A stretch of 37,395 nt of DNA from an uncultured Phocaeicola sp. GTDB taxonomy: Bacteria > Bacteroidota > Bacteroidia > Bacteroidales > Bacteroidaceae. Positions 23,264-31,951 of the stretch are shown here, one piece after another. Positions within the stretch are counted from its first letter, which is position 1. Every line of letters begins with the position of its first letter. The notes under the pieces were generated by a model. The model searched no databases and was not told the origin of the DNA. It was given only the letters and a program-made list of their open reading frames with translations. The stretch lies in assembly GCA_944320135.1 (NCBI GenBank), contig CALUGI010000031.1, positions 1-37,395 of the forward strand. Reading direction: 5' to 3'. The position numbers and the translations under genes are program-made.

Positions 23264-23941
23264 ATGACAGACTATTACAGTAAAAATCCTAAATTTTATG
23301 TCGGCATCGACTGCATCATTTTCGGATTTGAGAAAGACAAACTGAACTTGCTGCTTCTGCAAAGGAACTTCGAGCCGGCAAAAGGCCAATGGTCTCTCAT
23401 GGGAGGATTCGTCCAAGAGAATGAGAGTGCCGACGATGCGGCAAAGCGCGTTTTGTTTGAACTGACGGGGTTAGACGACGTATATATGGAACAGATAGGG
23501 GCGTTCGGCGAGGTTCGCCGTGATCCGGGAGAACGGGTTATCTCGCTTGCGTATTACGCTCTGATCAACATCAACGAATACGACTGCGAGCTCGTGAGCC
23601 GGCACAATGCCCATTGGGTGAACGTAGATGAAATGCCCGACCTTATCTTCGACCATAACCAGATGGTGGAAAAGGCAAGGAACGTGATGAAGCAGAAGGC
23701 TTCGCGCGCGCCTATCGGGTTCAACCTGCTTCCCGAACTGTTTACGCTTACGCAGCTGCAGAACCTCTATGAGGCAATCTACGGAGAACCTATGGACAAG
23801 CGCAATTTCCGGAAACGCATCGCCGACATGGGATTTATAGAGAAAACGGACAAAATTGACAAAACGGGGTCGAAACGAGGGGCCAGCTTGTACAAGTTCA
23901 ATGATTTGGCCTATCAGAAAGACCCTAAATTCAAACTTTAA
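23264..23941 (+). CDS. araR: AraR, Nudix-like (NrtR-family) arabinose regulator
   Basis: 225 residues. The N-terminal Nudix-fold domain spans about 10-145 and a winged helix-turn-helix about 155-225 (FRKRIADMGFIEK). The Nudix box region GGFVQENESADDAAKRVLFELTGL begins at residue 47-48 and has lost the REUxEE acidic cluster (RVLFEL), so catalysis is unlikely and the fold acts as a sugar sensor. The Bacteroides thetaiotaomicron counterpart (BT0354) is a repressor released by L-arabinose. The neighbours galM, araD, araA and araB agree. It would control galM onward and the symporter, via the palindromes at 22020 and 33810. araD follows 6 bp later. Confidence 0.93.
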   Translation: MTDYYSKNPKFYVGIDCIIFGFEKDKLNLLLLQRNFEPAKGQWSLMGGFVQENESADDAAKRVLFELTGLDDVYMEQIGAFGEVRRDPGERVISLAYYALININEYDCELVSRHNAHWVNVDEMPDLIFDHNQMVEKARNVMKQKASRAPIGFNLLPELFTLTQLQNLYEAIYGEPMDKRNFRKRIADMGFIEKTDKIDKTGSKRGASLYKFNDLAYQKDPKFKL

Positions 23942-23947
23942 AGTATT

Positions 23948-24637
23948 ATGTTAGAAAGTTTAAAAGAAAAAGTGTTTCATGCGAACCTTGAATTAGTGAA
24001 GCATGGACTGGTTATCTTCACGTGGGGAAACGTATCGGCCGTCGACCGCGAAAGCGGGCTGGTGGTGATCAAGCCCAGCGGAGTGTCATACGATGAAATG
24101 AAGGCGGAAGACATGGTGGTTGTCGACCTCGACGGCAAGGTGGTGGAAGGCAGTCTTCGTCCGTCGAGCGACACGCCTACTCACTTGGCCCTCTACAAGG
24201 CTTTCCCTGAAATAGGCGGCGTGGTGCATACGCACTCCACTTATGCCACCGCATGGGCTCAGGCCGGCTGCGACATCCCCAATATCGGCACGACTCATGC
24301 CGACTATTTTCATGAAGCAATCCCCTGCACGGCCGACATGACCGAAGCGGAAGTAAAGGGCGAATACGAGCTGGAAACCGGCAACGTAATCGTAAAACGC
24401 TTCGAAGGCATGAATCCGATGCACACTCCGGGAGTGCTGGTGAAAAACCACGGCCCGTTCGCATGGGGAAAAGACGCCCACGATGCAGTCCACAATGCAG
24501 TGGTGATGGAGCAGGTGGCTAAAATGGCCAGCATTGCATACGCAGTCAATCCGCACCTTACCATGAATCCGTTGCTGGTGGAAAAGCACTTCAGCCGCAA
24601 GCACGGGCCTAACGCTTATTACGGACAGAAGAAATGA
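23948..24637 (+). CDS. araD: L-ribulose-5-phosphate 4-epimerase
   Basis: 229 residues, a class II aldolase-fold zinc enzyme. It converts L-ribulose 5-phosphate to D-xylulose 5-phosphate, the last arabinose-specific step. Motifs are [26 protein letters not shown], the zinc-binding [14 protein letters not shown] and [27 protein letters not shown]. The length matches E. coli AraD (231). It starts 6 bp after araR. A 117-bp gap with a 22-bp repeat array separates it from araA. Confidence 0.97.
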   Translation: MLESLKEKVFHANLELVKHGLVIFTWGNVSAVDRESGLVVIKPSGVSYDEMKAEDMVVVDLDGKVVEGSLRPSSDTPTHLALYKAFPEIGGVVHTHSTYATAWAQAGCDIPNIGTTHADYFHEAIPCTADMTEAEVKGEYELETGNVIVKRFEGMNPMHTPGVLVKNHGPFAWGKDAHDAVHNAVVMEQVAKMASIAYAVNPHLTMNPLLVEKHFSRKHGPNAYYGQKK

Positions 24638-24643
24638 CGGAAA

Positions 24644-24709
24644 AACGCCGGGGCGTTCCGTACCGAATGCCGGGGCATTTCTTTCCGAACGCCGGGGCGT
24701 TTGACAAAC
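24644..24709. repeat. Three 22-bp units with palindromic cores between araD and araA
   Basis: Units start at 24644, 24666 and 24688, exactly 22 bp apart. The cores are AACGCCGGGGCGTT, AATGCCGGGGCATT and AACGCCGGGGCGTT. The middle unit differs by C to T and the matching G to A, so the palindrome is kept. The first two units end in CCG. It is within a probable polycistronic mRNA and could form three small hairpins. Confidence 0.85.
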
Positions 24710-24754
24710 AGCCGAAAAGCAACAATAAAACATACCCTAAAAAAACAATATCTT

Positions 24755-26281
24755 ATGAACACATTTGACCAATACGAAGTATGGTTCGTAACAGGAGCTC
24801 AGCTTCTGTACGGAGGCGATGCAGTAATCGCAGTAGACGCACACAGCAACGAAATGGTGGCCGGACTTAACGACAGCGGAAAGCTGCCGGTAAAAGTGGT
24901 GTACAAGGGAACCGCAAATTCTTCAAAAGAAGTGGAAGCCGTCATGAAGGCTGCCAACAACGATGAAAAGTGTGTCGGCATCATCACTTGGATGCACACG
25001 TTCTCTCCCGCCAAGATGTGGATTCACGGCCTGCAGCAGCTGAAGAAGCCGCTGCTCCACCTGCACACGCAGTTCAACAAAGAGATCCCTTGGGACACAA
25101 TGGACATGGACTTCATGAACCTTAACCAGTCGGCTCACGGCGACCGCGAGTTCGGACACATCTGCACCCGTATGCGCATCCGCCGCAAAGTGGTTGTGGG
25201 CTATTGGAAGGACGAAGAAACTTTGCACAAAATTGCCGTATGGATGCGCGTCTGCGCGGCGTGGGCCGACGCTCAGGACATGCTTATCATCCGCTTCGGC
25301 GACCAGATGAACAATGTAGCCGTAACGGACGGCGACAAGGTGGAGGCCGAAGTGCGCATGGGATACCACGTTGACTATTGCCCGGCAAGCGAACTGATGG
25401 AATACCACAGCCAAGTGAAGGACGAAGACGTGGACGCGCTTGTTCAGACTTACTTCCAAGAATACGACCACGATGCCGCTTTGGAAGACAAGTCTACAGA
25501 GGCTTACCGGAAAGTATGGAACTCGGCAAAAGCCGAACTCGCCCTGCGCGCCATCCTGAAAGCCAAAGGAGCCAAGGGATTTACTACCAACTTCGACGAC
25601 CTCGGCCAGACCGACGGCAGCCACTTCGACCAGATTCCGGGCCTCGCATCGCAGCGTCTGATGGCGGAAGGCTACGGATTCGGTGCGGAAGGCGACTGGA
25701 AATCGGCAGCTCTCTACCGCACCGTATGGGTAATGAACCAGGGACTCCCCAACGGATGTTCGTTCCTGGAAGACTACACGTTGAACTTCGACGGGGAAAA
25801 GAGCGCCATCCTTCAGGCTCACATGTTGGAAGTATGTCCGCTGATTGCCGCAAGACGTCCCCGTCTGGAAGTCCACTTCCTCGGCATCGGCGTGCGCAAA
25901 AGCCAAACGGCACGCCTCGTGTTCACGTCGAAGACCGGAACTGGATGCACAGCTACAGTGGTTGACTTGGGCAACCGCTTCCGCCTGATTGTAAACGATG
26001 TGGAATGTATCGAACCGAAACCCCTGCCGAAACTTCCGGTTGCGTCTGCCTTGTGGATTCCGCAGCCCGACTTCGAAGTGGGCGCAGGCGCATGGATTCT
26101 GGCAGGCGGAACCCATCACTCCTGCTTCTCATACGACCTGACCGCAGAGTATTGGGAGGACTATGCTGAAATCGCCGGCATTGAAATGCTGCATATCAAT
26201 AAAAATACCAACATCGGCGACTTCAAGAAGGAGCTTCGCATGAATGAGGTGTATTACATGCTGAACAAGGCGCTTTGCTGA
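24755..26281 (+). CDS. araA: L-arabinose isomerase
   Basis: 508 residues (E. coli AraA has 500). It converts L-arabinose to L-ribulose with a divalent metal, usually manganese. Family residues are present: Glu312 in GFGAEGDWK, Glu339 in FLEDYTL, His356 in LQAHMLE and His454/His455 in GGTHHSC. The N-terminus WFVTGAQLLYGGDAV is characteristic. The ATG at 24755 is used, since the upstream in-frame extension crosses the repeat array. araB begins 98 bp downstream, after a REP-like element. Confidence 0.98.
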   Translation: MNTFDQYEVWFVTGAQLLYGGDAVIAVDAHSNEMVAGLNDSGKLPVKVVYKGTANSSKEVEAVMKAANNDEKCVGIITWMHTFSPAKMWIHGLQQLKKPLLHLHTQFNKEIPWDTMDMDFMNLNQSAHGDREFGHICTRMRIRRKVVVGYWKDEETLHKIAVWMRVCAAWADAQDMLIIRFGDQMNNVAVTDGDKVEAEVRMGYHVDYCPASELMEYHSQVKDEDVDALVQTYFQEYDHDAALEDKSTEAYRKVWNSAKAELALRAILKAKGAKGFTTNFDDLGQTDGSHFDQIPGLASQRLMAEGYGFGAEGDWKSAALYRTVWVMNQGLPNGCSFLEDYTLNFDGEKSAILQAHMLEVCPLIAARRPRLEVHFLGIGVRKSQTARLVFTSKTGTGCTATVVDLGNRFRLIVNDVECIEPKPLPKLPVASALWIPQPDFEVGAGAWILAGGTHHSCFSYDLTAEYWEDYAEIAGIEMLHINKNTNIGDFKKELRMNEVYYMLNKALC

Positions 26282-26292
26282 CAATAAGTAAT

Positions 26293-26348
26293 GCAGAGAT
26301 GCCGAGGCACGGAGCAGGCTGCTTCCTTTTGAGCCTTTGTATCTCTGC
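26293..26348. repeat. Palindromic dispersed-type repeat between araA and araB
   Basis: GCAGAGAT (26293-26300) and ATCTCTGC (26341-26348) bound a segment that, on the minus strand, reads AACGCAGAGATACAAAGGC ... CCGTGCCTCGGCATCTC. From memory, this resembles the CTCTGCG-type palindromic repeats scattered between genes in many bacteria. Short frames across it are spurious. It may add an mRNA hairpin between the genes. Confidence 0.55.
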
Positions 26349-26379
26349 GTTTGTTCTTTAATTTCATTCACTTTATACC

Positions 26380-27978
26380 ATGAAATCAGACATAAAATCG
26401 GTAATTGAATCCGGACAGGCAATACTCGGCATCGAGTTCGGATCGACACGTATCAAGGCGGTGCTGATAGACCCGGAGAACAAGCCTATCGCACAGGGAA
26501 GCCATAACTGGGAAAACCAGTTGTCGGACGGGCTTTGGACCTACAGTATCGAGGCTATTTGGAGCGGACTTCAGGACTGTTATGCCGACCTTCGCGCAAA
26601 TGTAAAGGAACTTTACGGCACAGAGATTGAGACTTTGGCGGCTATCGGGGTCAGCGCTATGATGCACGGCTACATGGCTTTCAACGGCAAGGGGGAGATT
26701 CTTGTGCCTTTCCGCACATGGAGAAACACCAATACGGGCATGGCGGCTGCGGCTCTCTCGGAAGCCTTCGTGTTCAACATTCCGCTTAGATGGAGCATTT
26801 CCCACTTGTATCAGGCTATACTGAACGATGAACCGCATGTGAACGACATCGCTTTCCTGACCACGCTTGCAGGATACGCCCACTGGCAACTGACGGGAGA
26901 AAAAGTGCTGGGCATTGGCGACGCTTCCGGCATGTTGCCCATCGACCAGAAGACGCGGAACTATTCGGCTGAGATGATCGAAAAGTTCGAGAGCATGATT
27001 GCTCCGAAGAAACTCGGCTGGCGTTTGTCTGACATTTTGCCGAAGGTCTTGCCGGCAGGCGAGAACGCAGGTTTTCTTACTCCTGAAGGAGCGAAAAGGC
27101 TCGACGTGTCGGGACACTTGAAACCCGGCGTCCCTCTCTGCCCCCCGGAAGGCGATGCAGGCACCGGCATGGTGGCAACCAACGCCGTGAAGCAGCGCAC
27201 CGGCAACGTTTCGGCCGGCACGTCTTCGTTCTCGATGATTGTGCTTGAAAAGGAGCTGTCGAAGCCTTACGAAATGATTGACATGGTGACTACTCCCGAC
27301 GGGAGTCCCGTTGCGATGGTCCACTGCAACAACTGCACGTCCGACCTCAACGCATGGGTCAGCCTGTTTAAGGAGTATCAGGAACTTCTGGGCGTTCCCG
27401 TCGATATGAACGAAGTGTTCGGCAAGCTCTACAACCACGCTCTTGAAGGTGATGCGGACTGCGGCGGACTTGTTTCTTACAACTATATTTCGGGAGAGCC
27501 TGTCACAGGTCTTGCCGAGGGGCGGCCTCTGTTCGTGCGTTCGGCCAACGACAAGTTTAACCTGGCCAACTTCATGCGCGCCCATCTGTATGCTTCCGTA
27601 GGAGTGCTGAAGATCGGGAACGACATTCTTTTCAACGAAGAGAAAATCAAAGTCGATCGGATTACGGGGCACGGAGGACTGTTCAAGACAAAAGGCGTGG
27701 GACAGAGGGTGCTGGCAGCCGCGCTCAACTCGCCCATCTCCGTCATGGAGACGGCGGGCGAAGGAGGCGCATGGGGCATCGCGCTCTTGGCCTCTTATCT
27801 GGTGCGCAACGAAAAGAAGCTGCCGCTTGCCGATTTCCTCGACGAATGCGTGTTTGCAGGAAATACGGGAACGGAAATTTCTCCGACTCCCGAAGAAGTG
27901 GCAGGATTCAACGCATATATCGAAAGCTACAAGGCTGGACTGCCGGTGGAAGAGGCGGCGGTACGGTTCAAGAAATAG
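26380..27978 (+). CDS. araB: L-ribulokinase (FGGY family)
   Basis: 532 residues. Phosphorylates L-ribulose to L-ribulose 5-phosphate with ATP. The FGGY N-terminal domain begins [16 protein letters not shown] (phosphate-1 loop, from about residue 16). [17 protein letters not shown] and [12 protein letters not shown] form the central ATPase core, and [20 protein letters not shown] plus [12 protein letters not shown] are in the C-terminal lobe. The sequence is diverged from E. coli AraB, but its place directly after araA makes ribulokinase the best call; another FGGY sugar kinase is the alternative. The rest of the pathway is complete around it. Confidence 0.92.
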   Translation: MKSDIKSVIESGQAILGIEFGSTRIKAVLIDPENKPIAQGSHNWENQLSDGLWTYSIEAIWSGLQDCYADLRANVKELYGTEIETLAAIGVSAMMHGYMAFNGKGEILVPFRTWRNTNTGMAAAALSEAFVFNIPLRWSISHLYQAILNDEPHVNDIAFLTTLAGYAHWQLTGEKVLGIGDASGMLPIDQKTRNYSAEMIEKFESMIAPKKLGWRLSDILPKVLPAGENAGFLTPEGAKRLDVSGHLKPGVPLCPPEGDAGTGMVATNAVKQRTGNVSAGTSSFSMIVLEKELSKPYEMIDMVTTPDGSPVAMVHCNNCTSDLNAWVSLFKEYQELLGVPVDMNEVFGKLYNHALEGDADCGGLVSYNYISGEPVTGLAEGRPLFVRSANDKFNLANFMRAHLYASVGVLKIGNDILFNEEKIKVDRITGHGGLFKTKGVGQRVLAAALNSPISVMETAGEGGAWGIALLASYLVRNEKKLPLADFLDECVFAGNTGTEISPTPEEVAGFNAYIESYKAGLPVEEAAVRFKK

Positions 27979-27989
27979 CGCGGACTTTG

Positions 27990-28062
27990 ACGGAAAAGGC
28001 GGCGGCATTCCCCGACAGGAATGCCCGTCCGTTCCGGCAAAGGCGGGCGTTTTTCCGAGCAG
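27990..28062. repeat. Degenerate 22-bp-period repeats between araB and tkt
   Basis: CCGACA at 28012, CCGGCA at 28034 and CCGAGCA at 28055 recur at 22 and 21 bp. Units at 27990 and 28034 share about 16 of 22 bases, including AAAGGCGG. The segment also holds a perfect stem, GGCATTCC (28004-28011) with GGAATGCC (28018-28025). GCCCG (28023-28027) with CGGGC (28044-28048) before GTTTTT could act as a terminator. Confidence 0.5.
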
Positions 28063-28139
28063 TGTTCGCCGGACACGACAATTTCAGCGATTCTTAAAGA
28101 TAAATCATTGAAAAAAGACAAGTTTACGCATAAAAAAGT

Positions 28140-28147
28140 TACCTTTG
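28140..28147 (+). promoter_or_regulatory. tkt -7 promoter element
   Basis: TACCTTTG matches TAnnTTTG and lies 53 bp before the tkt start. It suggests tkt-rpiB can be transcribed independently of the arabinose genes. No GTGT...ACAC operator is seen here. Confidence 0.5.
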
Positions 28148-28200
28148 CCACAACAAGGGATAAAGCCCATTTTATGTAACAATCAAAACAAATTTTCAGT

Positions 28201-30216
28201 ATGAACAACAAACGAGTAATGGACCATGCAGCCGACAACATCCGTATTCTGGCTGCGTCAATGGTAGAAAAAGCGAAATCCGGCCATCCGGGAGGCGCTA
28301 TGGGCGGAGCCGACTTCATCAACGTGCTCTACTCCGAGTATTTGCAGTATGACCCGCAGAATCCCAGATGGGAGGGACGCGACCGTTTCTTCCTTGATCC
28401 GGGACACATGGCGCCGATGCTGTATTCGCAACTGGCCCTTATCGGGAAATTCTCTTTAGACGAGCTGCAGCAGCTCCGCCAATGGGGGTCTCCTACGCCG
28501 GGACATCCGGAAGTGGACATCGAACGCGGCATAGAAAACACGTCCGGACCGCTCGGACAAGGACATGTGTTCGCTGTGGGAGCAGCCATTGCAGCCAAGT
28601 TCCTTGCAGCCCGCACCGGCAATCCTACCTTTGAAAAAGAAACCATTTACGCATATATATCCGACGGAGGTATCCAGGAGGAAATCTCGCAAGGAAGCGG
28701 ACGTATCGCCGGTTATCTGGGACTGGACAATTTGATTATGTTCTATGATTCCAACGAAATCCAGCTTTCTACGGAAACGAAAGACGTGACTGCGGAAGAT
28801 ACTGCCATGAAATACCGCGCATGGGGGTGGAACGTGCTTGAAATCAACGGAAACGACTGTGAAGAAATCCGCAAGGCTCTTGATGCGGCCAAGGCTGAAG
28901 ACAAGCGTCCGACACTGATTATCGGCCGCTGCGTCATGGGTAAAGGCGCGCGCAAGGCAGACAACTCTTCATACGAGCACAACTGCAAGACCCACGGCGC
29001 TCCGTTGGGAGGTGATGCCTACAGAAATACCGTCGTCAACTTGGGCGGAAACCCGGACGACCCGTTCGTAATATTCGATGACGTGAAGGAAATGTACGCG
29101 AAGCGCGCGGAAGAATTGAAGCAGATTGCCGCTGCCCGCCATGAAGAAGAAAACGCATGGGCTGCAGCTAATCCGGAAAAAGCCGCACAGCAGAAGGAAT
29201 GGTTCAGCGGAGCGGCTCCGAAAGTGGATTGGGAGCAAATCCAGCAGAAAGCCAACGATGCCACACGCAACGCTTCGGCAACCGTGTTGAGCGCATTGGC
29301 TCAGCAAGTTCCCAATATGATTTGCGCGTCGGCCGACCTGTCGAACTCCGACAAGACCGACGGATTCCTGAAGCAGACCCACGCTTTCGTGCGCGGCGAC
29401 TTCAGCGGAGCGTTCTTCCAGGCAGGCGTGGCCGAGCTGACAATGGCCTGCTGCTGCATCGGAATGGCGCTTCACGGAGGCGTTGTTGCAGCGTGCGGCA
29501 CATTCTTCGTATTCTCCGACTACATGAAACCGGCCGTGCGTATGGCTGCCTTGATGCAGCTGCCGGTCAAGTTCATCTGGACGCACGACGCATTCCGCGT
29601 GGGCGAAGACGGACCGACTCACGAACCGGTTGAGCAGGAAGCGCAAATCCGCCTGATGGAGAAGCTGAAAAACCATCACGGAAAGAACTCCATGCTGGTG
29701 CTCCGCCCTGCCGACGCGGAAGAGACTACCGTATGCTGGAAAATGGCTATGGAGAATACCGACACTCCGACTGCGCTGATTCTCTCTCGCCAGAACATCA
29801 ACATGCTGCCCGAAGGCACCGACTATACGCAAGCGGCCAAAGGCGCATACATCGTTGCCGGTTCCGACGAGAATCCGGACGTTGTGATGGTCGCTTCCGG
29901 TTCTGAGGTCTCTACATTGGTGGCAGGCGCAGACCTGCTTCGCAAAGACGGCATCAAGACCCGCATCGTGTCCGTCCCGTCAGAAGGTTTGTTCCGCAGC
30001 CAGAGCAAGGAATATCAGGAAAGCGTCATCCCGGCCGGAGCGAAAGTGTTCGGACTCACGGCGGGTCTTCCCGTCAACTTGTTGGGCTTGGTCGGCGCAA
30101 ACGGAAAAATCTGGGGTCTGGAATCGTTCGGCTTCTCCGCTCCTTATAAGGTGCTCGATGAAAAGCTCGGTTTCACGGCAGAAAATGTATATAACCAAGT
30201 AAAGTCGATGTGCTGA
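28201..30216 (+). CDS. tkt: Transketolase
   Basis: 671 residues, thiamine-diphosphate dependent, moving two-carbon units between sugar phosphates in the non-oxidative pentose phosphate pathway. The N-terminal AKSGHPGGAMGGADF, DPGHMAPMLYSQLAL and ISDGGIQEEISQGSGRIAGYLG (the ThDP/metal region, with Asn in FYDSNEIQLS) are clear. The pyrimidine-binding domain holds TDGFLKQTHAF, EAGVAEL-like QAGVAELTMACCCIGMALHGG and THDAFRVGEDGPTHEPVEQEA. The C-terminal domain has SEGLFRSQSKEYQ. Its product fate links arabinose-derived xylulose 5-phosphate to glycolysis. The stop codon overlaps the rpiB ATG by one base (TGATG). Confidence 0.97.
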   Translation: MNNKRVMDHAADNIRILAASMVEKAKSGHPGGAMGGADFINVLYSEYLQYDPQNPRWEGRDRFFLDPGHMAPMLYSQLALIGKFSLDELQQLRQWGSPTPGHPEVDIERGIENTSGPLGQGHVFAVGAAIAAKFLAARTGNPTFEKETIYAYISDGGIQEEISQGSGRIAGYLGLDNLIMFYDSNEIQLSTETKDVTAEDTAMKYRAWGWNVLEINGNDCEEIRKALDAAKAEDKRPTLIIGRCVMGKGARKADNSSYEHNCKTHGAPLGGDAYRNTVVNLGGNPDDPFVIFDDVKEMYAKRAEELKQIAAARHEEENAWAAANPEKAAQQKEWFSGAAPKVDWEQIQQKANDATRNASATVLSALAQQVPNMICASADLSNSDKTDGFLKQTHAFVRGDFSGAFFQAGVAELTMACCCIGMALHGGVVAACGTFFVFSDYMKPAVRMAALMQLPVKFIWTHDAFRVGEDGPTHEPVEQEAQIRLMEKLKNHHGKNSMLVLRPADAEETTVCWKMAMENTDTPTALILSRQNINMLPEGTDYTQAAKGAYIVAGSDENPDVVMVASGSEVSTLVAGADLLRKDGIKTRIVSVPSEGLFRSQSKEYQESVIPAGAKVFGLTAGLPVNLLGLVGANGKIWGLESFGFSAPYKVLDEKLGFTAENVYNQVKSMC

Positions 30217-30650
30217 TGAAGGTGATAGGACTGGCTTCCGACCATGCTGGATTTGAACTGAAGCAATATGTAAAGAAGTGGCTGGAAGCAAGAGGATGGG
30301 AGTACAAAGATTTCGGCACCTACACTCCCGAAAGCTGCGACTATCCCGATTACGCTCATCCGCTGGCTGTCGCTGTTGAAAAGGGCGAATGCTATCCGGG
30401 TATTGCCGTTTGCGGGAGCGGTGAAGGTATCGGCATCACCCTGAACAAGCATCAGGGTATCCGGGCTGCTTTGTGCTGGATTCCGGAAATTGCCCACTTG
30501 GCACGTCAGCACAATGACGCTAACGTACTTGTGATGCCGGGGCGGTTCATCGATACTGACATGGCCGACAAGATTATGACCGAGTTCTTCAGCACTTCGT
30601 TTGAAGGAGGACGCCATCAAATTCGTGTCGACAAGATTCCGGTGAAATGA
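30216..30650 (+). CDS. rpiB: Ribose-5-phosphate isomerase B
   Basis: 144 residues, typical RpiB length. Interconverts ribose 5-phosphate and ribulose 5-phosphate. GLASDHAGFELKQYVKKWL and the active-site region AVCGSGEGIGITLNKHQGIRAALC are diagnostic, and HNDANVLVMPGRF completes the signature. The ATG at 30216 overlaps the tkt stop; a GTG six bases upstream is in frame but less natural. With tkt it supplies the substrates of the non-oxidative pentose phosphate pathway. Confidence 0.95.
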   Translation: MKVIGLASDHAGFELKQYVKKWLEARGWEYKDFGTYTPESCDYPDYAHPLAVAVEKGECYPGIAVCGSGEGIGITLNKHQGIRAALCWIPEIAHLARQHNDANVLVMPGRFIDTDMADKIMTEFFSTSFEGGRHQIRVDKIPVK

Positions 30651-30698
30651 CGCTGCGCACGATACGGACTGAGTAACGAAATGCGCAAGCCTATCTGC

Positions 30699-30768
30699 AA
30701 AAGCAGATTGACGCAAGTTCCACAGATATTTTTGTTTAATCTGTGAAAAATTGCGTTAATCTGCTTTT
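30699..30768. repeat. Long nested palindrome after rpiB, dispersed-repeat type
   Basis: Three stem segments nest: AAAAGCAGATT (30699-30709) with AATCTGCTTTT (30758-30768), ACGCAA (30711-30716) with TTGCGT (30751-30756), and CACAGAT (30721-30727) with ATCTGTG (30739-30745). The phrase 'AATCTGTG...GCGTTAATCTGC' resembles a palindromic repeat known from intergenic regions of many bacteria. It ends in a T run and probably also terminates the arabinose/pentose transcript. Confidence 0.75.
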
Positions 30769-30788
30769 TCTGATACAGGCTCTTTTAC

Positions 30789-30802
30789 TATGTTTGCAAA
30801 CA
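30789..30802 (+). promoter_or_regulatory. Promoter and overlapping palindrome of the DUF4468 gene
   Basis: TATGTTTG (30789-30796) is an exact -7 match, 21 bp before the ATG. It overlaps TGTTTGCAAACA (30791-30802), a perfect 12-bp palindrome that could be an operator. A TTTC at 30767-30770 is 18 bp upstream. Confidence 0.5.
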
Positions 30803-30817
30803 ATAAATTATGAAATC

Positions 30818-31843
30818 ATGAGAAAATATTTATTAATTCTGCTGACATTGCTCCCTCTTTTGGGGTTCGCCAAGGAAAAGAAAGACAATTCCAATCCTAA
30901 ATATCTTGTCGGAGCTGTCACCTTAAACGAAGAAGGGAAAATAAGTTTCAGCAAAGAAATCAAAGCTCCCTCGCTGTCAAAAAAGGAACTGTACGACATT
31001 ATGCTTAAATGGGCGAACGGACGCTTCAAGTCAGATGGCAAATTGATTAGCCGAGTAGTTTATACTGATGAAGAAAAGGGCGACATAGCAGCCTCGGCGG
31101 AAGAATACGTCGTATTCTCGTCTTCAGCTTTGTCGCTTGACCGGACGCGGATATACTATCAATACTTCATCAACGTGCAGGATGGAGCGTGCGACATGAC
31201 CATGACCCGCATTCGTTATTGGTATGACGAGAACCGTGACGGAGGACAGAAGTACACAGCGGAAGAATGGATTACAGACGACATGGCTCTCAACAAGAAA
31301 AAGACGAAACTGGCTCCTATTTGCGGCAAGTTCAGACGGGAAACTATTGATTTGAAAGACGCGCTGTTCAAATCAGCAGCTGACGCGATTGGCGAAAAGA
31401 CCATATCAGTTGTCACACCGGTTGCTCCCGCAACAGCTGCCGCAGGCGGCGAATTGAGAAGCATAAAGATAGGAGAACTTCCTTCTAACCTGGATGAAAT
31501 AGCAGCCAAGGGAAGGATTACATTTACTGCCGACGGCGAAGAAATGGAAATCAAGCAAGAGAATTGGGGAGGATTCGGAAAGTTGTTTGACAAAGATGTG
31601 GCCTACACGCTGATAGATCAGAGCAAGATTGCCATCAGCGCATTGGCTGAACATGCGGACAACTACACAATTTCATTCTATCTTCCCGGCGCTGTACAAG
31701 CGAGTGTCGTCATCAACTGCAAGAAGTCGATGTCGAAAATCATGACAGTTGACGAGTTGAAATCGCTTAACCAGACTGTCGACACTTCCAAATCCTATAA
31801 AATGTATATAGGTGAAGTCACTGGAATCTTTTTGCGAGAATAA
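30818..31843 (+). CDS. Secreted DUF4468-domain protein
   Basis: 341 residues with an N-terminal signal peptide (MRKYLLILLTLLPLLGFA, cleavage after about 18). Residues about 25-115 match the DUF4468 (TBP-like fold) domain of Bacteroidota: GAVTLNEEGKISFSKEI, SKKELYDIMLKWANGRF. A middle linker (about 200-225) is Ala/Pro/Val-rich, and a second beta-rich region follows (about 225-335). No lipobox or catalytic motif is evident. The function is unknown; the protein is probably periplasmic. It has its own promoter and a very strong terminator, so it is not clearly tied to the arabinose genes. Confidence 0.8.
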   Translation: MRKYLLILLTLLPLLGFAKEKKDNSNPKYLVGAVTLNEEGKISFSKEIKAPSLSKKELYDIMLKWANGRFKSDGKLISRVVYTDEEKGDIAASAEEYVVFSSSALSLDRTRIYYQYFINVQDGACDMTMTRIRYWYDENRDGGQKYTAEEWITDDMALNKKKTKLAPICGKFRRETIDLKDALFKSAADAIGEKTISVVTPVAPATAAAGGELRSIKIGELPSNLDEIAAKGRITFTADGEEMEIKQENWGGFGKLFDKDVAYTLIDQSKIAISALAEHADNYTISFYLPGAVQASVVINCKKSMSKIMTVDELKSLNQTVDTSKSYKMYIGEVTGIFLRE

Positions 31844-31859
31844 ATGTAAGATATAGTCG

Positions 31860-31916
31860 AAAACCTTAAAAGGCTGCCCTAAATGATTCGTCATTTTGAG
31901 GCAGCCTTTTAAGGTT
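31860..31916. terminator. Very strong bidirectional terminator
   Basis: Arms 31860-31877 and 31899-31916 pair perfectly over 18 bp. Inside the loop, AAATGA and TCATTT form a further 6-bp stem capped by TTCG. T-rich and A-rich flanks allow use in both directions between the converging DUF4468 and symporter genes. Confidence 0.92.
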
Positions 31917-31951
31917 TTTGGCTATCGGAGAATTGTCTGTTGCATGATTAT

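Noticed and set aside
24923-26119. 398-codon open frame opposite araA
   Set aside because: Antisense shadow of a well-supported enzyme gene; no promoter or family features.
26386-28008. 540-codon open frame on the minus strand opposite araB
   Set aside because: Codon-bias shadow: araB is a clear FGGY kinase on the other strand, and the antisense product lacks any recognisable domain and is rich in His, Arg and Cys.
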